From positions 1 through 47,540 of the forward strand of contig JACPOW010000106.1 in the NCBI GenBank assembly GCA_016191335.1: a stretch of 47,540 nt of DNA, in the 5' to 3' direction. The stretch's first letter is position 1. Every line of letters begins with the position of its first letter. This DNA is from Elusimicrobiota bacterium (lineage in GTDB: Bacteria > Elusimicrobiota > Elusimicrobia > UBA1565 > UBA9628). Below, piece after piece: positions 22,721 through 31,231 of this stretch. Under the pieces are notes generated by a model that saw only the letters and a program-made list of their open reading frames with translations, searched no databases and had not been told where the DNA came from. The translations under genes were made by a program, and so were the position numbers.

Positions 22721-24108
22721 TGGAAGCGGGCTGGAAGACGATCATCGAGCCGTTCAAGATCAAGAGCGTCGAGCCTCTGGGCTTCACGACGCGCGGCGAG
22801 CGCGAGAAAGCCCTGCGCGACGCCGACTACAACCTGTTCTCCATCCCCGCCGACAAGGTCCTCATCGACCTGTTGACCGATTCCGGCACCTCGGCGATGT
22901 CCGCCGAGCAGTGGTCGGCGATCATGCGCGGCGACGAGTCCTACGCCGGCGCGCGCAGCTTCTACGAGCTGGAGCGGACCGTGCGCGACCTGACCGGCCT
23001 GAGGTACGTGATGCCCGTCCATCAGGGCAGGGCCGCCGAGCGCGTCCTGTTCTCCGTCGCCGGCGGCAAGGGCAAGGTCGTGCTCTCCAACTCCCACTTC
23101 GACACGACGCGCGCCAACGTCGAGGCGTCCGGCGCCGAGGCGATCGACCTGCCGGTCCCCGAGGCGCTCGACTTCGCCTCGCCCGGCGACTTCAAGGGCG
23201 ACATCGACCTGCGCGCGCTCGAGGCGAAGCTCAAGGAGCTCGGCCGGGAGCGCGTCACGATGATCGTCATGACGCTGACGAACAACTCCCTCGGCGGCCA
23301 GCCCGTCTCGATGGCGAACCTGCGCGCGACCGCCGAGATCGCCCGGCACTACCGCGTCCCGCTCTTCCTCGACATCGCCCGCTTCGCCGAAAACGCCTGG
23401 TTCATCAAGCGCCGGGAGAGCGGCTACGCGACGCGGCCGGTGCGCGAGATCGTCCGGGAGATCTTCTCCTACGCCGACGGGTGCTGGATGAGCGCCAAGA
23501 AGGACGCCTTCGTCAACATCGGAGGCTTCCTCGCGCTCAACGACGAGAAGTGGATGAACGAGGCCCGCGAGACGCTCATCCTCGGCGAGGGCTTCACCAC
23601 CTACGGCGGCCTGGCCGGACGCGACCTGGAAGCCATGGCCGTCGGCCTGCGCGAGGTCCTCGACGAGCATTACCTCGAGTACCGCATCCGCTCCATCGAA
23701 TACCTCGGCGACGGGCTGCGCCGCGCGGGCGTGCCCATCGTCGAGCCGCCCGGCGGCCACGCGGTCTACCTCGACGCCCGGCGCCTGCTGCCGCACATCC
23801 CCGCCTCCGGCTACCCGGCGCAGGCCCTGGCGTGCGAGCTGTACCTGACGGCGGGCGTGCGCTCGGTCGAGATCGGCTCGCTGATGTTCGGCCGTCGCGA
23901 GGACGGGAAGTTCCTGCCCGCGCGCATGGAGCTCGTGCGCCTCGCGATCCCGCGCCGCGTGTACACGCAGAGCCACGTGGACTTCCTGATCGAGGTCGTG
24001 GCCGACGTGGCCAAGCGCGCGAAGTCGATCCGGCCGCTGCGCCTGGTGTCGGCGTCGCCTCGCCTGGCGCATTTCACCGCGAAGCTCGCCCCCGAGGTCC
24101 TGGCGTGA
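22720..24108 (+). CDS. tnaA: Tryptophanase
   Basis: This 462-residue PLP enzyme of the beta-eliminating lyase family splits tryptophan into indole, pyruvate and ammonia. LTDSGTSAMS, PVHQGRAAE, FLDIARFAENAWFIK and MSAKKD (PLP lysine, about residue 261) are family motifs. The family also contains tyrosine phenol-lyase, and much of the sequence resembles it, but the discriminating positions are tryptophanase-like: FDTT where tyrosine phenol-lyase has FTTT, VEIGS in place of MERGI, and HFTAKL in place of FFTARF at the C-terminus. It overlaps the kinase gene by 4 bases (GTGA), so translation is probably coupled. Confidence 0.85.
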   Translation: MEAGWKTIIEPFKIKSVEPLGFTTRGEREKALRDADYNLFSIPADKVLIDLLTDSGTSAMSAEQWSAIMRGDESYAGARSFYELERTVRDLTGLRYVMPVHQGRAAERVLFSVAGGKGKVVLSNSHFDTTRANVEASGAEAIDLPVPEALDFASPGDFKGDIDLRALEAKLKELGRERVTMIVMTLTNNSLGGQPVSMANLRATAEIARHYRVPLFLDIARFAENAWFIKRRESGYATRPVREIVREIFSYADGCWMSAKKDAFVNIGGFLALNDEKWMNEARETLILGEGFTTYGGLAGRDLEAMAVGLREVLDEHYLEYRIRSIEYLGDGLRRAGVPIVEPPGGHAVYLDARRLLPHIPASGYPAQALACELYLTAGVRSVEIGSLMFGRREDGKFLPARMELVRLAIPRRVYTQSHVDFLIEVVADVAKRAKSIRPLRLVSASPRLAHFTAKLAPEVLA

Positions 24109-26162
24109 ACCCGAAGGGACGAGTCCTGATCGTCGGCGCCGAGAACGCGCTCGTCAACGAGATGGCGCCGACCATGGTCGCCCGCGAGTTCGAGCTGCTG
24201 ACGTCGCCCGACGTCCGGGCGGCCGTCATGCGCCTGGGGACCGAGGCCTTCTCGGCCGTCGTGGTCGACGCGACGCGCGTGCCGCCGGCGGACCGCGACG
24301 CGCTGTCCCATCTGCAGCGGGACAAGGGCGGGTTCGCGCTGTTCGTCCTGGAGCCGGCGACCTTGCTCTCGCCCGCGCAGCCGGCGCCGCTGCGCCGCCT
24401 GACGTGGCCCTCGCCGAAAGGCTTCCTCGACCAGGTGCGCGCCGTCGAGGTCCCCGTCGTGTTCTTCGTCGAGCAGAGCCTGTACATCGCGCAGGCCGTC
24501 CAGAACGCCCTGCGTCAGTCCGGCATCGTCTTCATCCAGATGGAGACGCCGGTCGGCCTCGTGGAGATGCTGGCCGACCAGAACCGCCTGGCCGAGGAGC
24601 AGCGCGCCTCGGCCCCGAAGTCGGGCTCGCCGGGATTCTGGGAGCGCCTCGCCGGCAAGGCCGAGGAGGTCGAGGCTCCTCAGGCGATGCTCGGCAAGGT
24701 GGCCGTCGTGCGCTTCGGCCACTCCTGGGCGGACGCCGCCGCCCTCGACGCCAAGCTCCGCCAGGCGATCCCCGGCGCCGTCGCCTACATGGTCACGACG
24801 CAGGACCTGATCAAGGCCGCCCCGGCCGCCGTCAAGGGCGGCGTCCCCGTGGTCCTGCCGCGCGAGGCGGCGGTGCGCGTCGCCGAGATCCTGACCGAGG
24901 GCCTGGAGGCCGTGCGCTCCGGCCCGCGCGAGGTGGAGCGCATCCTCCTCATCGACAACGAGCTGACGACGCTCGCGCGCCTCTCCGAGGCGCTGCTCGC
25001 GCGCGGCTACGAGGTGGCGACGACGACCGACGGCGAGGAGGGCCTGCGCCTCATGCAGAAGAAGCCCTTCGCCCTCGCGGCCATCGGCGGCAGCGCCCTC
25101 GAGGCGACCAAGCTCGCCGGCGCCAAGCTGGCCCTGGCGATGCGCGAGAAGGACAAGGACCTGCGCATCGTCCTCATGATCGACCAGTTCCCGGCCCAGG
25201 ACGCGCTCAAGGGCGTCAGCCGCGCCGTCGAGCTCGGCCTCGACGACGCCATCCTCAAGCCCATCGACGTCTCGCGCCTGATGCTCTCCATCGAGCGCGC
25301 GCTCGAGCGCCGCTTCCTGCTCCTCGAGAACGTGCGCCTGCGCAAGGCGGCCGAGGTCGCCGCGCAGAAGCTCGCCGAGGTCAACGGCTTCCAGACCAAG
25401 TTCTTCGCGACGGTCGCCCACGACGTCAAGAACCCGCTGACCGCCATCCTCGGCTACTCCGAGGTGCTCGGCATGCGGCTGAAGGACAAGCCCGACGACC
25501 TGAAGTGCGCCTCGCACATCCACAACGCGGCGAAGACCCTGAACCTGCTCGTCTCCGACCTCGTGGACCTGGCCGCCATCGAGTCCGGCAAGCTGCGCGT
25601 CGAGATCGGCGCCATGGACCTCGCCGCCGTCATCAACGAGGTCAAGTCGCGGGTGGACGTCGTCGCCTCGCGCAAGCAGATCCAGTTCGGCACCGCCCTG
25701 CCCGCCGCGATCCCGCCGCTGCAGGGCGACCCGAACCGCATCGGCCAGGTCATCCAGAACCTGAGCACGAACGCGATCCAGTACACGAAGGAAGGCGGCA
25801 AGGTCGTCATCGAGGTCCGGGTCGAGCCCGAGTGGGTCATCGTCGGCGTGCGCGACACCGGCATCGGCATCTCGAAAGAGGACCTGCCCCGCGTGTGGGA
25901 GCGCTTCTTCCAGACGAAGGAGGCTCAGACGATGCGCAAGGCCGGCTTCGGCCTGGGCCTGAAGATCTCCCGCGAGATCGTGCAGATGCACGGCGGCGAC
26001 ATGGGCATCGAGTCCGAGCTCGGCGTCGGCTCCTTCTTCTTCTTCAAGCTGCCGATCCCCAAGGCTCAGGTGTCGGCGCCTCCGGTTCCTCCGGCGCCGC
26101 CCGGGCCGGCCATGATCCGCATGGCCACGCAGCCCCCGCCGACGACCCCTCCGGGGTCCTGA
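24105..26162 (+). CDS. Histidine kinase with two receiver-like N-terminal regions
   Basis: The 685-residue soluble protein starts at a GTG overlapping the tryptophanase stop. Residues 1-115 look like a degenerate receiver (VLIVGAENALVNEMAP). Residues about 285-400 form a second receiver-like domain (ILLIDNELTTLARLSEALLARG) in which the phospho-aspartate strand reads FALAAIGGSAL, so the usual Asp is missing. HisKA has its phospho-histidine near 439 (VAHDVKNPLTAILGYSEV), and HATPase_c follows (N box NLSTNAIQY, G1 DTGIGI, GFGLGLKI). The last 40 residues are Pro-rich. The pseudo-receivers probably sense or dock a partner. Placement within a catabolic operon suggests it reports on tryptophan or hydroxyacid use. 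Confidence 0.85.
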   Translation: MNPKGRVLIVGAENALVNEMAPTMVAREFELLTSPDVRAAVMRLGTEAFSAVVVDATRVPPADRDALSHLQRDKGGFALFVLEPATLLSPAQPAPLRRLTWPSPKGFLDQVRAVEVPVVFFVEQSLYIAQAVQNALRQSGIVFIQMETPVGLVEMLADQNRLAEEQRASAPKSGSPGFWERLAGKAEEVEAPQAMLGKVAVVRFGHSWADAAALDAKLRQAIPGAVAYMVTTQDLIKAAPAAVKGGVPVVLPREAAVRVAEILTEGLEAVRSGPREVERILLIDNELTTLARLSEALLARGYEVATTTDGEEGLRLMQKKPFALAAIGGSALEATKLAGAKLALAMREKDKDLRIVLMIDQFPAQDALKGVSRAVELGLDDAILKPIDVSRLMLSIERALERRFLLLENVRLRKAAEVAAQKLAEVNGFQTKFFATVAHDVKNPLTAILGYSEVLGMRLKDKPDDLKCASHIHNAAKTLNLLVSDLVDLAAIESGKLRVEIGAMDLAAVINEVKSRVDVVASRKQIQFGTALPAAIPPLQGDPNRIGQVIQNLSTNAIQYTKEGGKVVIEVRVEPEWVIVGVRDTGIGISKEDLPRVWERFFQTKEAQTMRKAGFGLGLKISREIVQMHGGDMGIESELGVGSFFFFKLPIPKAQVSAPPVPPAPPGPAMIRMATQPPPTTPPGS

Positions 26163-28153
26163 TGCGCCTGGACGAGCTCCGGGCGCAGGTGGCGCCCGGC
26201 TCCCTCCGCTCCGAGCCCGCCGAGCTCGCGGTGTATTCCTACGACGGCGCGCTCGCTCGGGCCCGGCCGGACGCGGTGCTCCTCGCGAGCGGCGCGGCGG
26301 ACGTCCGCCGCGCGGTGATCTGGTGCGGGGAGAACGGCGTCCCGTTCATCGCGCGCGGCGCCGGCACGAACCTGTCCGGCGGCTGTATCGCGGTCAAGGG
26401 CGGCCTCGTCATCTCCCTGGCGCGCCTCAACCGCATCCTGTCGCTCGACGTCGCGGGGCGGGTCGCCTGCGTGGAGCCGGGCGTCGTCAACCTCGACCTG
26501 CAGAAGGAGGCCGAGAAGGTCGGCCTGTTCTACGCGCCGGACCCGGCGAGCTTCCGGGTCTCGACGCTCGGCGGCAACGCGGCCGAGAACGCCGGGGGGC
26601 CGCGCTGCCTGAAGTACGGCGTGACGACGAACCACGTGCTCGCGGCCGAGGCCGTGATGCCCGACGGGACGCTCGCGCGCTTCAGCCAGGCGGACGACGG
26701 CCCCGAGCTGCTGAGCCTGCTCGTCGGCGCGGAGGGCACGCTCGGGGTCCTCGTCAAGCTCTGGCTCAAGCTGACGCCGCTTCCCGAGGACACGCGCACC
26801 ATCCTCGCGGGCTTCCCGTCCATCGACGCGGCGGTCGCCTGCGTGTCGGCGATCATCGCGGCCGGCGTCCTGCCGCGCGCCCTCGAGGCGATGGACCGCC
26901 CGACGGTCGAGTCGGTCGAGGTGGGCCGCTCCCTCGGCTACCCGAAGGACCCCGCGATCCTGCTCATCGAGCTCGACGGCCCGGCCGCCGTCTGCGCGCG
27001 CGAGGCCGCCGAGGTCGAGCGCCTGTGCGCGGAGTCCGGCGCGACGACCGTGCGCGCCGCGACCGATCCCGTCGAGCGCGAGCGCCTGTGGGAGGGCCGC
27101 CGCGGCGCCTACGCCGCCCTCGCGCGCCTGGCTCCGAACGTGCTCGTCGAGGACGGGGTGGTGCCGCGCGACAAGCTGCCCGACATCGTCCGGCGCATCC
27201 AGGAGATCGCGGCGAAGCACCGGGTCAAGGCCTACCTCCTCTTCCACGCCGGGGACGGCAACATCCACCCGAACATCGCCTACGACGAGCGCGACGCCGA
27301 GGAGACCGGGCGGGTCAAGGCCGCGGGCCACGAGATGCTCCAGGCCTGCGTGGAGCTCGGGGGCTCGCTGTCGGGGGAGCACGGGATCGGCCTCGACAAG
27401 CGCGACGCCATGGCCTGGCTCTTCTCCGACGAAACGTTGAAACTCTTCCACAGGGTCAAGGACGCGGTGGACCCGGCCCATCTGGCCAACCCCGACAAAC
27501 TCTTCCCGGTCGCCGGAAAGGCGGCGACCGGAAGGTCCTTCCTCCGCCCGCCCTCGGGCGCCCTGTCCGAGTACGCGAAGCTGCTCGTCGACAAGGTGAG
27601 CTCGTCGCCCGGAGCCTCGTTCCGCGTCCGCGGCGCGTCCACGCGCTGGAAGGACGAGACCCCGGCGGGCGCCGTCGAGCTCCTGACGACGGGCCTCGGA
27701 CGCATCGCCGACCTCGACAAGCGCAACTTCACGCTCACCGTCGAGACCGGCGTCTCCATCCACGCCCTGCAGCGCGAGCTGGAGATCCAGGGGGTCTTCG
27801 TGCGGCTGCCCAAGTCCGGCGGCACGGTCGGCGGCCTTCTCGCCACCCGCCCGTGGCCCGGCCTGCGCGAGGACATACTGGGCATGCGCGTGCTCCTCTC
27901 GAACGGCGACGTCGTCGAGTTGGGGGGCAAGGTCGTCAAGAACGTGGCCGGCTACGACCTCTCCCGCCTGCTGCTCGGCTCGTGGGGGACCTTCGGCGTC
28001 ATCCTCGAGGTCACGATGAAGCTCCACGCCCGCCCGGTCGAGACGCCGTCGTCGCTGGCGCCCGCCTCGCCGCCCAAGCCGTCCCTTTGGGCGTCGCGCG
28101 TGCGCAAGGCCTTCGACCCCGACGGCCGCATGAACCCGGGGCTGGGGGGCTGA
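26162..28153 (+). CDS. Fused GlcD-GlcE FAD-dependent hydroxyacid oxidase
   Basis: The 663-residue protein starts at an ATG sharing one base with the kinase stop. Residues 1-455 are a full GlcD-type FAD oxidase: FIARGAGTNLSGG (FAD pyrophosphate loop), STLGGNAAENAGGPRCLKYG, HAGDGNIHPNI and GEHGIGLDK. From about residue 465 a shortened GlcE-like FAD-binding module follows (FRVRGASTRWK, LPKSGGTVGGLLATR, GKVVKNVAGYDLSRL). In E. coli GlcD, GlcE and GlcF are separate subunits of glycolate oxidase, so this is a gene fusion. The enzyme oxidises a 2-hydroxyacid such as glycolate or lactate and passes electrons to GlcF. The GlcE part (about 190 residues) lacks the usual C-terminal third. Confidence 0.85.
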   Translation: MRLDELRAQVAPGSLRSEPAELAVYSYDGALARARPDAVLLASGAADVRRAVIWCGENGVPFIARGAGTNLSGGCIAVKGGLVISLARLNRILSLDVAGRVACVEPGVVNLDLQKEAEKVGLFYAPDPASFRVSTLGGNAAENAGGPRCLKYGVTTNHVLAAEAVMPDGTLARFSQADDGPELLSLLVGAEGTLGVLVKLWLKLTPLPEDTRTILAGFPSIDAAVACVSAIIAAGVLPRALEAMDRPTVESVEVGRSLGYPKDPAILLIELDGPAAVCAREAAEVERLCAESGATTVRAATDPVERERLWEGRRGAYAALARLAPNVLVEDGVVPRDKLPDIVRRIQEIAAKHRVKAYLLFHAGDGNIHPNIAYDERDAEETGRVKAAGHEMLQACVELGGSLSGEHGIGLDKRDAMAWLFSDETLKLFHRVKDAVDPAHLANPDKLFPVAGKAATGRSFLRPPSGALSEYAKLLVDKVSSSPGASFRVRGASTRWKDETPAGAVELLTTGLGRIADLDKRNFTLTVETGVSIHALQRELEIQGVFVRLPKSGGTVGGLLATRPWPGLREDILGMRVLLSNGDVVELGGKVVKNVAGYDLSRLLLGSWGTFGVILEVTMKLHARPVETPSSLAPASPPKPSLWASRVRKAFDPDGRMNPGLGG

Positions 28154-28155
28154 CC

Positions 28156-29448
28156 ATGGCCGAATCCCTCGGACGCCTCATCACGGACCTCGGGGAGCGG
28201 ACCCTGTACGACGCGGTGTCCCAGTGCTCCCGCTGCGGCTACTGCGAGCAGGCCTGCCCGACCTACGTCGCCACCGGCGACGAGTCCAAGTCTCCCCGCG
28301 GCCGCAACCAGATCGTGCGGCTGATGCTGGAGAAGAAGCTGGACGACCCCAAGGCCGCGATGGAAGCATTGACGACATGCCTGACGTGCGGGGCCTGCAC
28401 GACGGCCTGTTACGCGAAGGTCCCGGTCGTCGACATCGTTCTTGAAGGCAGGCGTCTGCTCCGCGGCGAGACCCATTGGCTCGTGAAGGCAGTATGCCGG
28501 ATCATGGTGACGAGTCCCCGACTCTTTGCCGTTCTACTTAAAATCGGCTTCCTCCTGAAGAAGTCCGGCCTATCGGCGCTCGGCCGCCCCTTCCTGCGCG
28601 CCGCCGGGCTCTCCGTCCTCGCCTCGATGGACGAACACACGACGGAATCCCCGTTCTGGAACCTCGACGACCTGACGCACAAGCGCGAGAACCCGGAGTC
28701 TCCCGCCTACCGCTACTTCGCTCCCTGCGGCCCCCGCTACCTCTTCCCGCGCGTCGGCGTCGCGACGCTGTCCGCCCTGGACGAGCTGAAAGGCAAGGGG
28801 GCTTATCTCGACAACCCGTGCTGCGGCCTTCTGGCTCACAACTATGGGGACCTGTCCGTCGCCCGCGAGCTGGCGAAGAAGAACATCGAGCACGCGGAGA
28901 AGAGCGGCACGGAACAGATAGTCGGGGACTGTTCCTCGTGCGTCGCCCATTTGAAGACCTATCCCCAACTGTTCTTGAAGCCCGAAGACCAGGAATGGAG
29001 AACTCGAGCCGAGAGCTTTTCCAAGAGGGTCAAAGACGCCGTCGAGCTTTACGGCGAATGCGCCGACAAATTGCCTTCCGCTGTCGCGGAAGGCGTGGAA
29101 ACGACGTATCACGATTCTTGCCGCGCGATCAATCCGCAAGGGATCAAGGCTCAGCCCCGCCTCGCCGCCAAGAAGGCCGCGGGCGCCTCCTACTGCGAGA
29201 TGGCGGGCGCGGACGCCTGCTGCGGCGGCGCGGGGGCCTTCGCCTTCGTCAACGAGGACCTGTCGGACGATCTTCTCAAGAAAAAGGTGGGCAACGCGGC
29301 GGCCGTGCAGGCCGAGGTCGTATTGACAAGCTCCACGTCTTGTCTTATCCAGCTTGCCCGTGGATTTCGTAAATACTATCCTGACGCCAAGGTCCTCCAT
29401 CTCTCCGAGTTCGTCGACGGGGCCCTGAAAAAAACCCATGGGGCGTAG
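28156..29448 (+). CDS. glcF: Glycolate/lactate oxidase iron-sulfur subunit
   Basis: This 430-residue protein has the GlcF layout: two 4Fe-4S motifs near the N-terminus (CSRCGYCEQACP at about residues 24-35 and CLTCGACTTACY at about 75-86), then two CCG domains (NPCCGLLAHNYGD, and CCGGAGAFAF near the C-terminus with DSCRAI). It carries electrons from the FAD subunit to the quinone pool or another acceptor. The gene begins 2 bases after the GlcD-GlcE stop and overlaps the HD-GYP gene by 11 bases. A codon-use dip around 28.5 and 29.0 kb is noticeable but the frame is intact. Confidence 0.9.
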   Translation: MAESLGRLITDLGERTLYDAVSQCSRCGYCEQACPTYVATGDESKSPRGRNQIVRLMLEKKLDDPKAAMEALTTCLTCGACTTACYAKVPVVDIVLEGRRLLRGETHWLVKAVCRIMVTSPRLFAVLLKIGFLLKKSGLSALGRPFLRAAGLSVLASMDEHTTESPFWNLDDLTHKRENPESPAYRYFAPCGPRYLFPRVGVATLSALDELKGKGAYLDNPCCGLLAHNYGDLSVARELAKKNIEHAEKSGTEQIVGDCSSCVAHLKTYPQLFLKPEDQEWRTRAESFSKRVKDAVELYGECADKLPSAVAEGVETTYHDSCRAINPQGIKAQPRLAAKKAAGASYCEMAGADACCGGAGAFAFVNEDLSDDLLKKKVGNAAAVQAEVVLTSSTSCLIQLARGFRKYYPDAKVLHLSEFVDGALKKTHGA

Positions 29449-30628
29449 ACAAGAGCTGGAGCAGCGTCAGTCCCTCCTGGCCCGGTTCGGCCGCATGGTC
29501 GCCGCCGAGACCAGCCTGGACACCTTGCTGACCATCATCGCCGAGGAGGTGCGCAACATCCTCTCCGCGGACCGCTGCTCGGTGTTCCTCGTGGACTTCT
29601 ACAAGGGCGAGCTGTGGACGAAGATCGCGCTCGGCATGGAGGAGAAGGTCCTCCGCATCCCCATCGGCCAGGGCATCGCCGGCTTCGTCGCCCGCACCGG
29701 CTCGGCGGTCAACATCCGCGACGCCTACAAGGACACCCGCTTCGCGCAGGACCTCGACCGCATCACCGGCTACCAGACCCGCACCGTCCTCGCCGTGCCC
29801 CTGCGCGGCCGCGACGGCAAGGCCCTCGGCGTTTTCGAGGTTTTAAACAAGTCGCGAGGTTCGTTTACGGAAGAAGACGAGGGTCTGCTGCGCATCCTGG
29901 CCACCATGGCCGCCACCTTCATCGAGAACGCCACCCTCTACGACGACCTGCGCCGCTCCCACCTCGAGACCATCTACCGCATGGCCCTCGTGGCCGAGTA
30001 CCGCGACCAGGAGGACACCGGCCGCCACCTGCGCCGCATGAGCCGCTTCTCCGGCATCCTCGCCCAGGGCATGGGCCTCTCCTTCCTCGAGGCCGAGGAG
30101 ATCCGCTACGCCGCGCCGCTGCACGACATCGGCAAGGTCGCCATTCCCGACTCGATCCTCCGCAAGCCCGCGAAGCTCACGCCCGAGGAGTTCGAGGAGA
30201 TGAAGAAGCACACCATCTACGGCGCGAAGATGCTGGCCAACGCCGAGAGCCGGCTCCTGCGCCTGGCGGCGAAGATCGCGGTCGGCCATCACGAGTGGTA
30301 CGACGGCACGGGCTACCCGTACGCGCTCAAGGGCGACGCGATCTCCATCGAGGCGCGCATCGTCACCGTCGCCGACGTCTTCGACGCGCTGTCGTCGAAG
30401 CGCGTCTACAAGGGCGAATGGACCGTCGAGGACGCGGTCAAGTACATCCAGGAGAAGTCCGGGAAGCAGTTCGACCCGAAGGTCGTCGCCGTCCTCGTCG
30501 AGAAGCTCGGGGAGATCCTCGAGGCCCGCGACGAGGAGAACCGGCGCATGGTCGAGGACGAGGCCGCCTCCCTCCAGCAGCACTTCCCGCTCCCGCAGGC
30601 CCCGGCGCCCGCCCCCAAGCCCTCCTAG
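29438..30628 (+). CDS. GAF-HD-GYP cyclic-di-GMP phosphodiesterase
   Basis: The 396-residue cytoplasmic signalling protein has a GAF domain (about residues 20-175, ILSADRCSVFLVD to VLAVPLRGRDGK) and an HD-GYP domain (about 185-365) with HDIGKVAIPD (His229-Asp230) and HHEWYDGTGYP near 285, the intact metal and GYP signature. It should degrade cyclic di-GMP in response to a GAF ligand. The C-terminus is a Pro-rich tail. It is the last gene of the tryptophanase/GlcDEF operon and its start lies inside glcF, so catabolism and c-di-GMP signalling are co-expressed. Its end is 4 bases from a convergent gene. Confidence 0.9.
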   Translation: MGRRQELEQRQSLLARFGRMVAAETSLDTLLTIIAEEVRNILSADRCSVFLVDFYKGELWTKIALGMEEKVLRIPIGQGIAGFVARTGSAVNIRDAYKDTRFAQDLDRITGYQTRTVLAVPLRGRDGKALGVFEVLNKSRGSFTEEDEGLLRILATMAATFIENATLYDDLRRSHLETIYRMALVAEYRDQEDTGRHLRRMSRFSGILAQGMGLSFLEAEEIRYAAPLHDIGKVAIPDSILRKPAKLTPEEFEEMKKHTIYGAKMLANAESRLLRLAAKIAVGHHEWYDGTGYPYALKGDAISIEARIVTVADVFDALSSKRVYKGEWTVEDAVKYIQEKSGKQFDPKVVAVLVEKLGEILEARDEENRRMVEDEAASLQQHFPLPQAPAPAPKPS

Positions 30629-30632
30629 GCGC

Positions 30633-31094
30633 TCAGCGCGCCTTCAGGTGGGGGGACAGCTCGATGTCGAGGGCGCGCAGCCCCAGGAACAGGTCGCGCA
30701 GGAACCAGGCGACCCCGGCCATCAGCGCGAGCACGTTCAGCGCGAACACGACCACCACCAGGCTGCCGATGGGCCAGCCGGCGAGTATCTTCAGGAACAG
30801 CAGGAAGACCATCAGGCACGACAGGAACAGGCTCGCCCCGTAGAACGTGATGCAGCGCTGGAGGTAGTGCGCGCGCCGGTGCGTGATGACGAGCTGTTCG
30901 TCGAGCTCGGCGCGGTTCTTCGCCTCGGGGTTGCCGAGCTCGCGGCCCAGGGAGCGGCAGCGGTCGATCGCCCGCCCCAGGCGGCTCGTCGCCGGGCCGA
31001 GCAGCAGCCCGACGGCCGTGACGAGCACGGCGGGGGAGATCGCGAACTGGAGGACGCGCGCCAGCGTCTCGGGGTCGGCTTCGGGGAAGCTCAT
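30633..31094 (-). CDS. DUF2721 membrane protein
   Basis: The protein has 153 residues from MSFPEADP; an upstream methionine 18 bases earlier is possible but lies in the -10 region. It has three membrane helices: FAISPAVLVTAVGLLL near the N-terminus and two at about residues 70-90 and 100-120, plus an amphipathic helix with RAHYLQRC. This matches DUF2721, a family of small membrane proteins without known function. TAGGAT lies 8 bases before the ATG, and there is no Shine-Dalgarno site. Confidence 0.8.
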   Translation of the reverse strand: MSFPEADPETLARVLQFAISPAVLVTAVGLLLGPATSRLGRAIDRCRSLGRELGNPEAKNRAELDEQLVITHRRAHYLQRCITFYGASLFLSCLMVFLLFLKILAGWPIGSLVVVVFALNVLALMAGVAWFLRDLFLGLRALDIELSPHLKAR

Positions 31095-31102
31095 ATTGCC
31101 CC

Positions 31103-31108
31103 ATCCTA
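31103..31108 (-). promoter_or_regulatory. -10-like box for the DUF2721 gene
   Basis: TAGGAT on the minus strand is 8 bases from the ATG at 31094. Confidence 0.35.
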
Positions 31109-31119
31109 CCAATTCTTGC

Positions 31120-31125
31120 TATGAT
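31120..31125 (+). promoter_or_regulatory. -10-like box for tRNA-Gly
   Basis: TATGAT lies 11 bases before the mature 5' end of the tRNA. I see no clear -35. Confidence 0.4.
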
Positions 31126-31136
31126 GGTCGGGAACC

Positions 31137-31210
31137 GCGGGCGTGGTTCAATGGTAGAACGGGTCCTTGCCAAGGATCAGACGAGGGTTCGATTCCCTTC
31201 GCCCGCTCCA
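31137..31210 (+). tRNA. tRNA-Gly (GCC)
   Basis: The acceptor arms GCGGGCG and CGCCCGC pair perfectly, followed by T and an encoded CCA. The D-loop has TTCAATGGTAGAA, the anticodon loop TTGCCAA gives GCC, and the T-arm has GGTTCGATTCC. All stems close. The SRPBCC gene starts 21 bases after the CCA and may be co-transcribed. Confidence 0.97.
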
Positions 31211-31231
31211 ATTTCCTCCCCTCCTCGAAAC

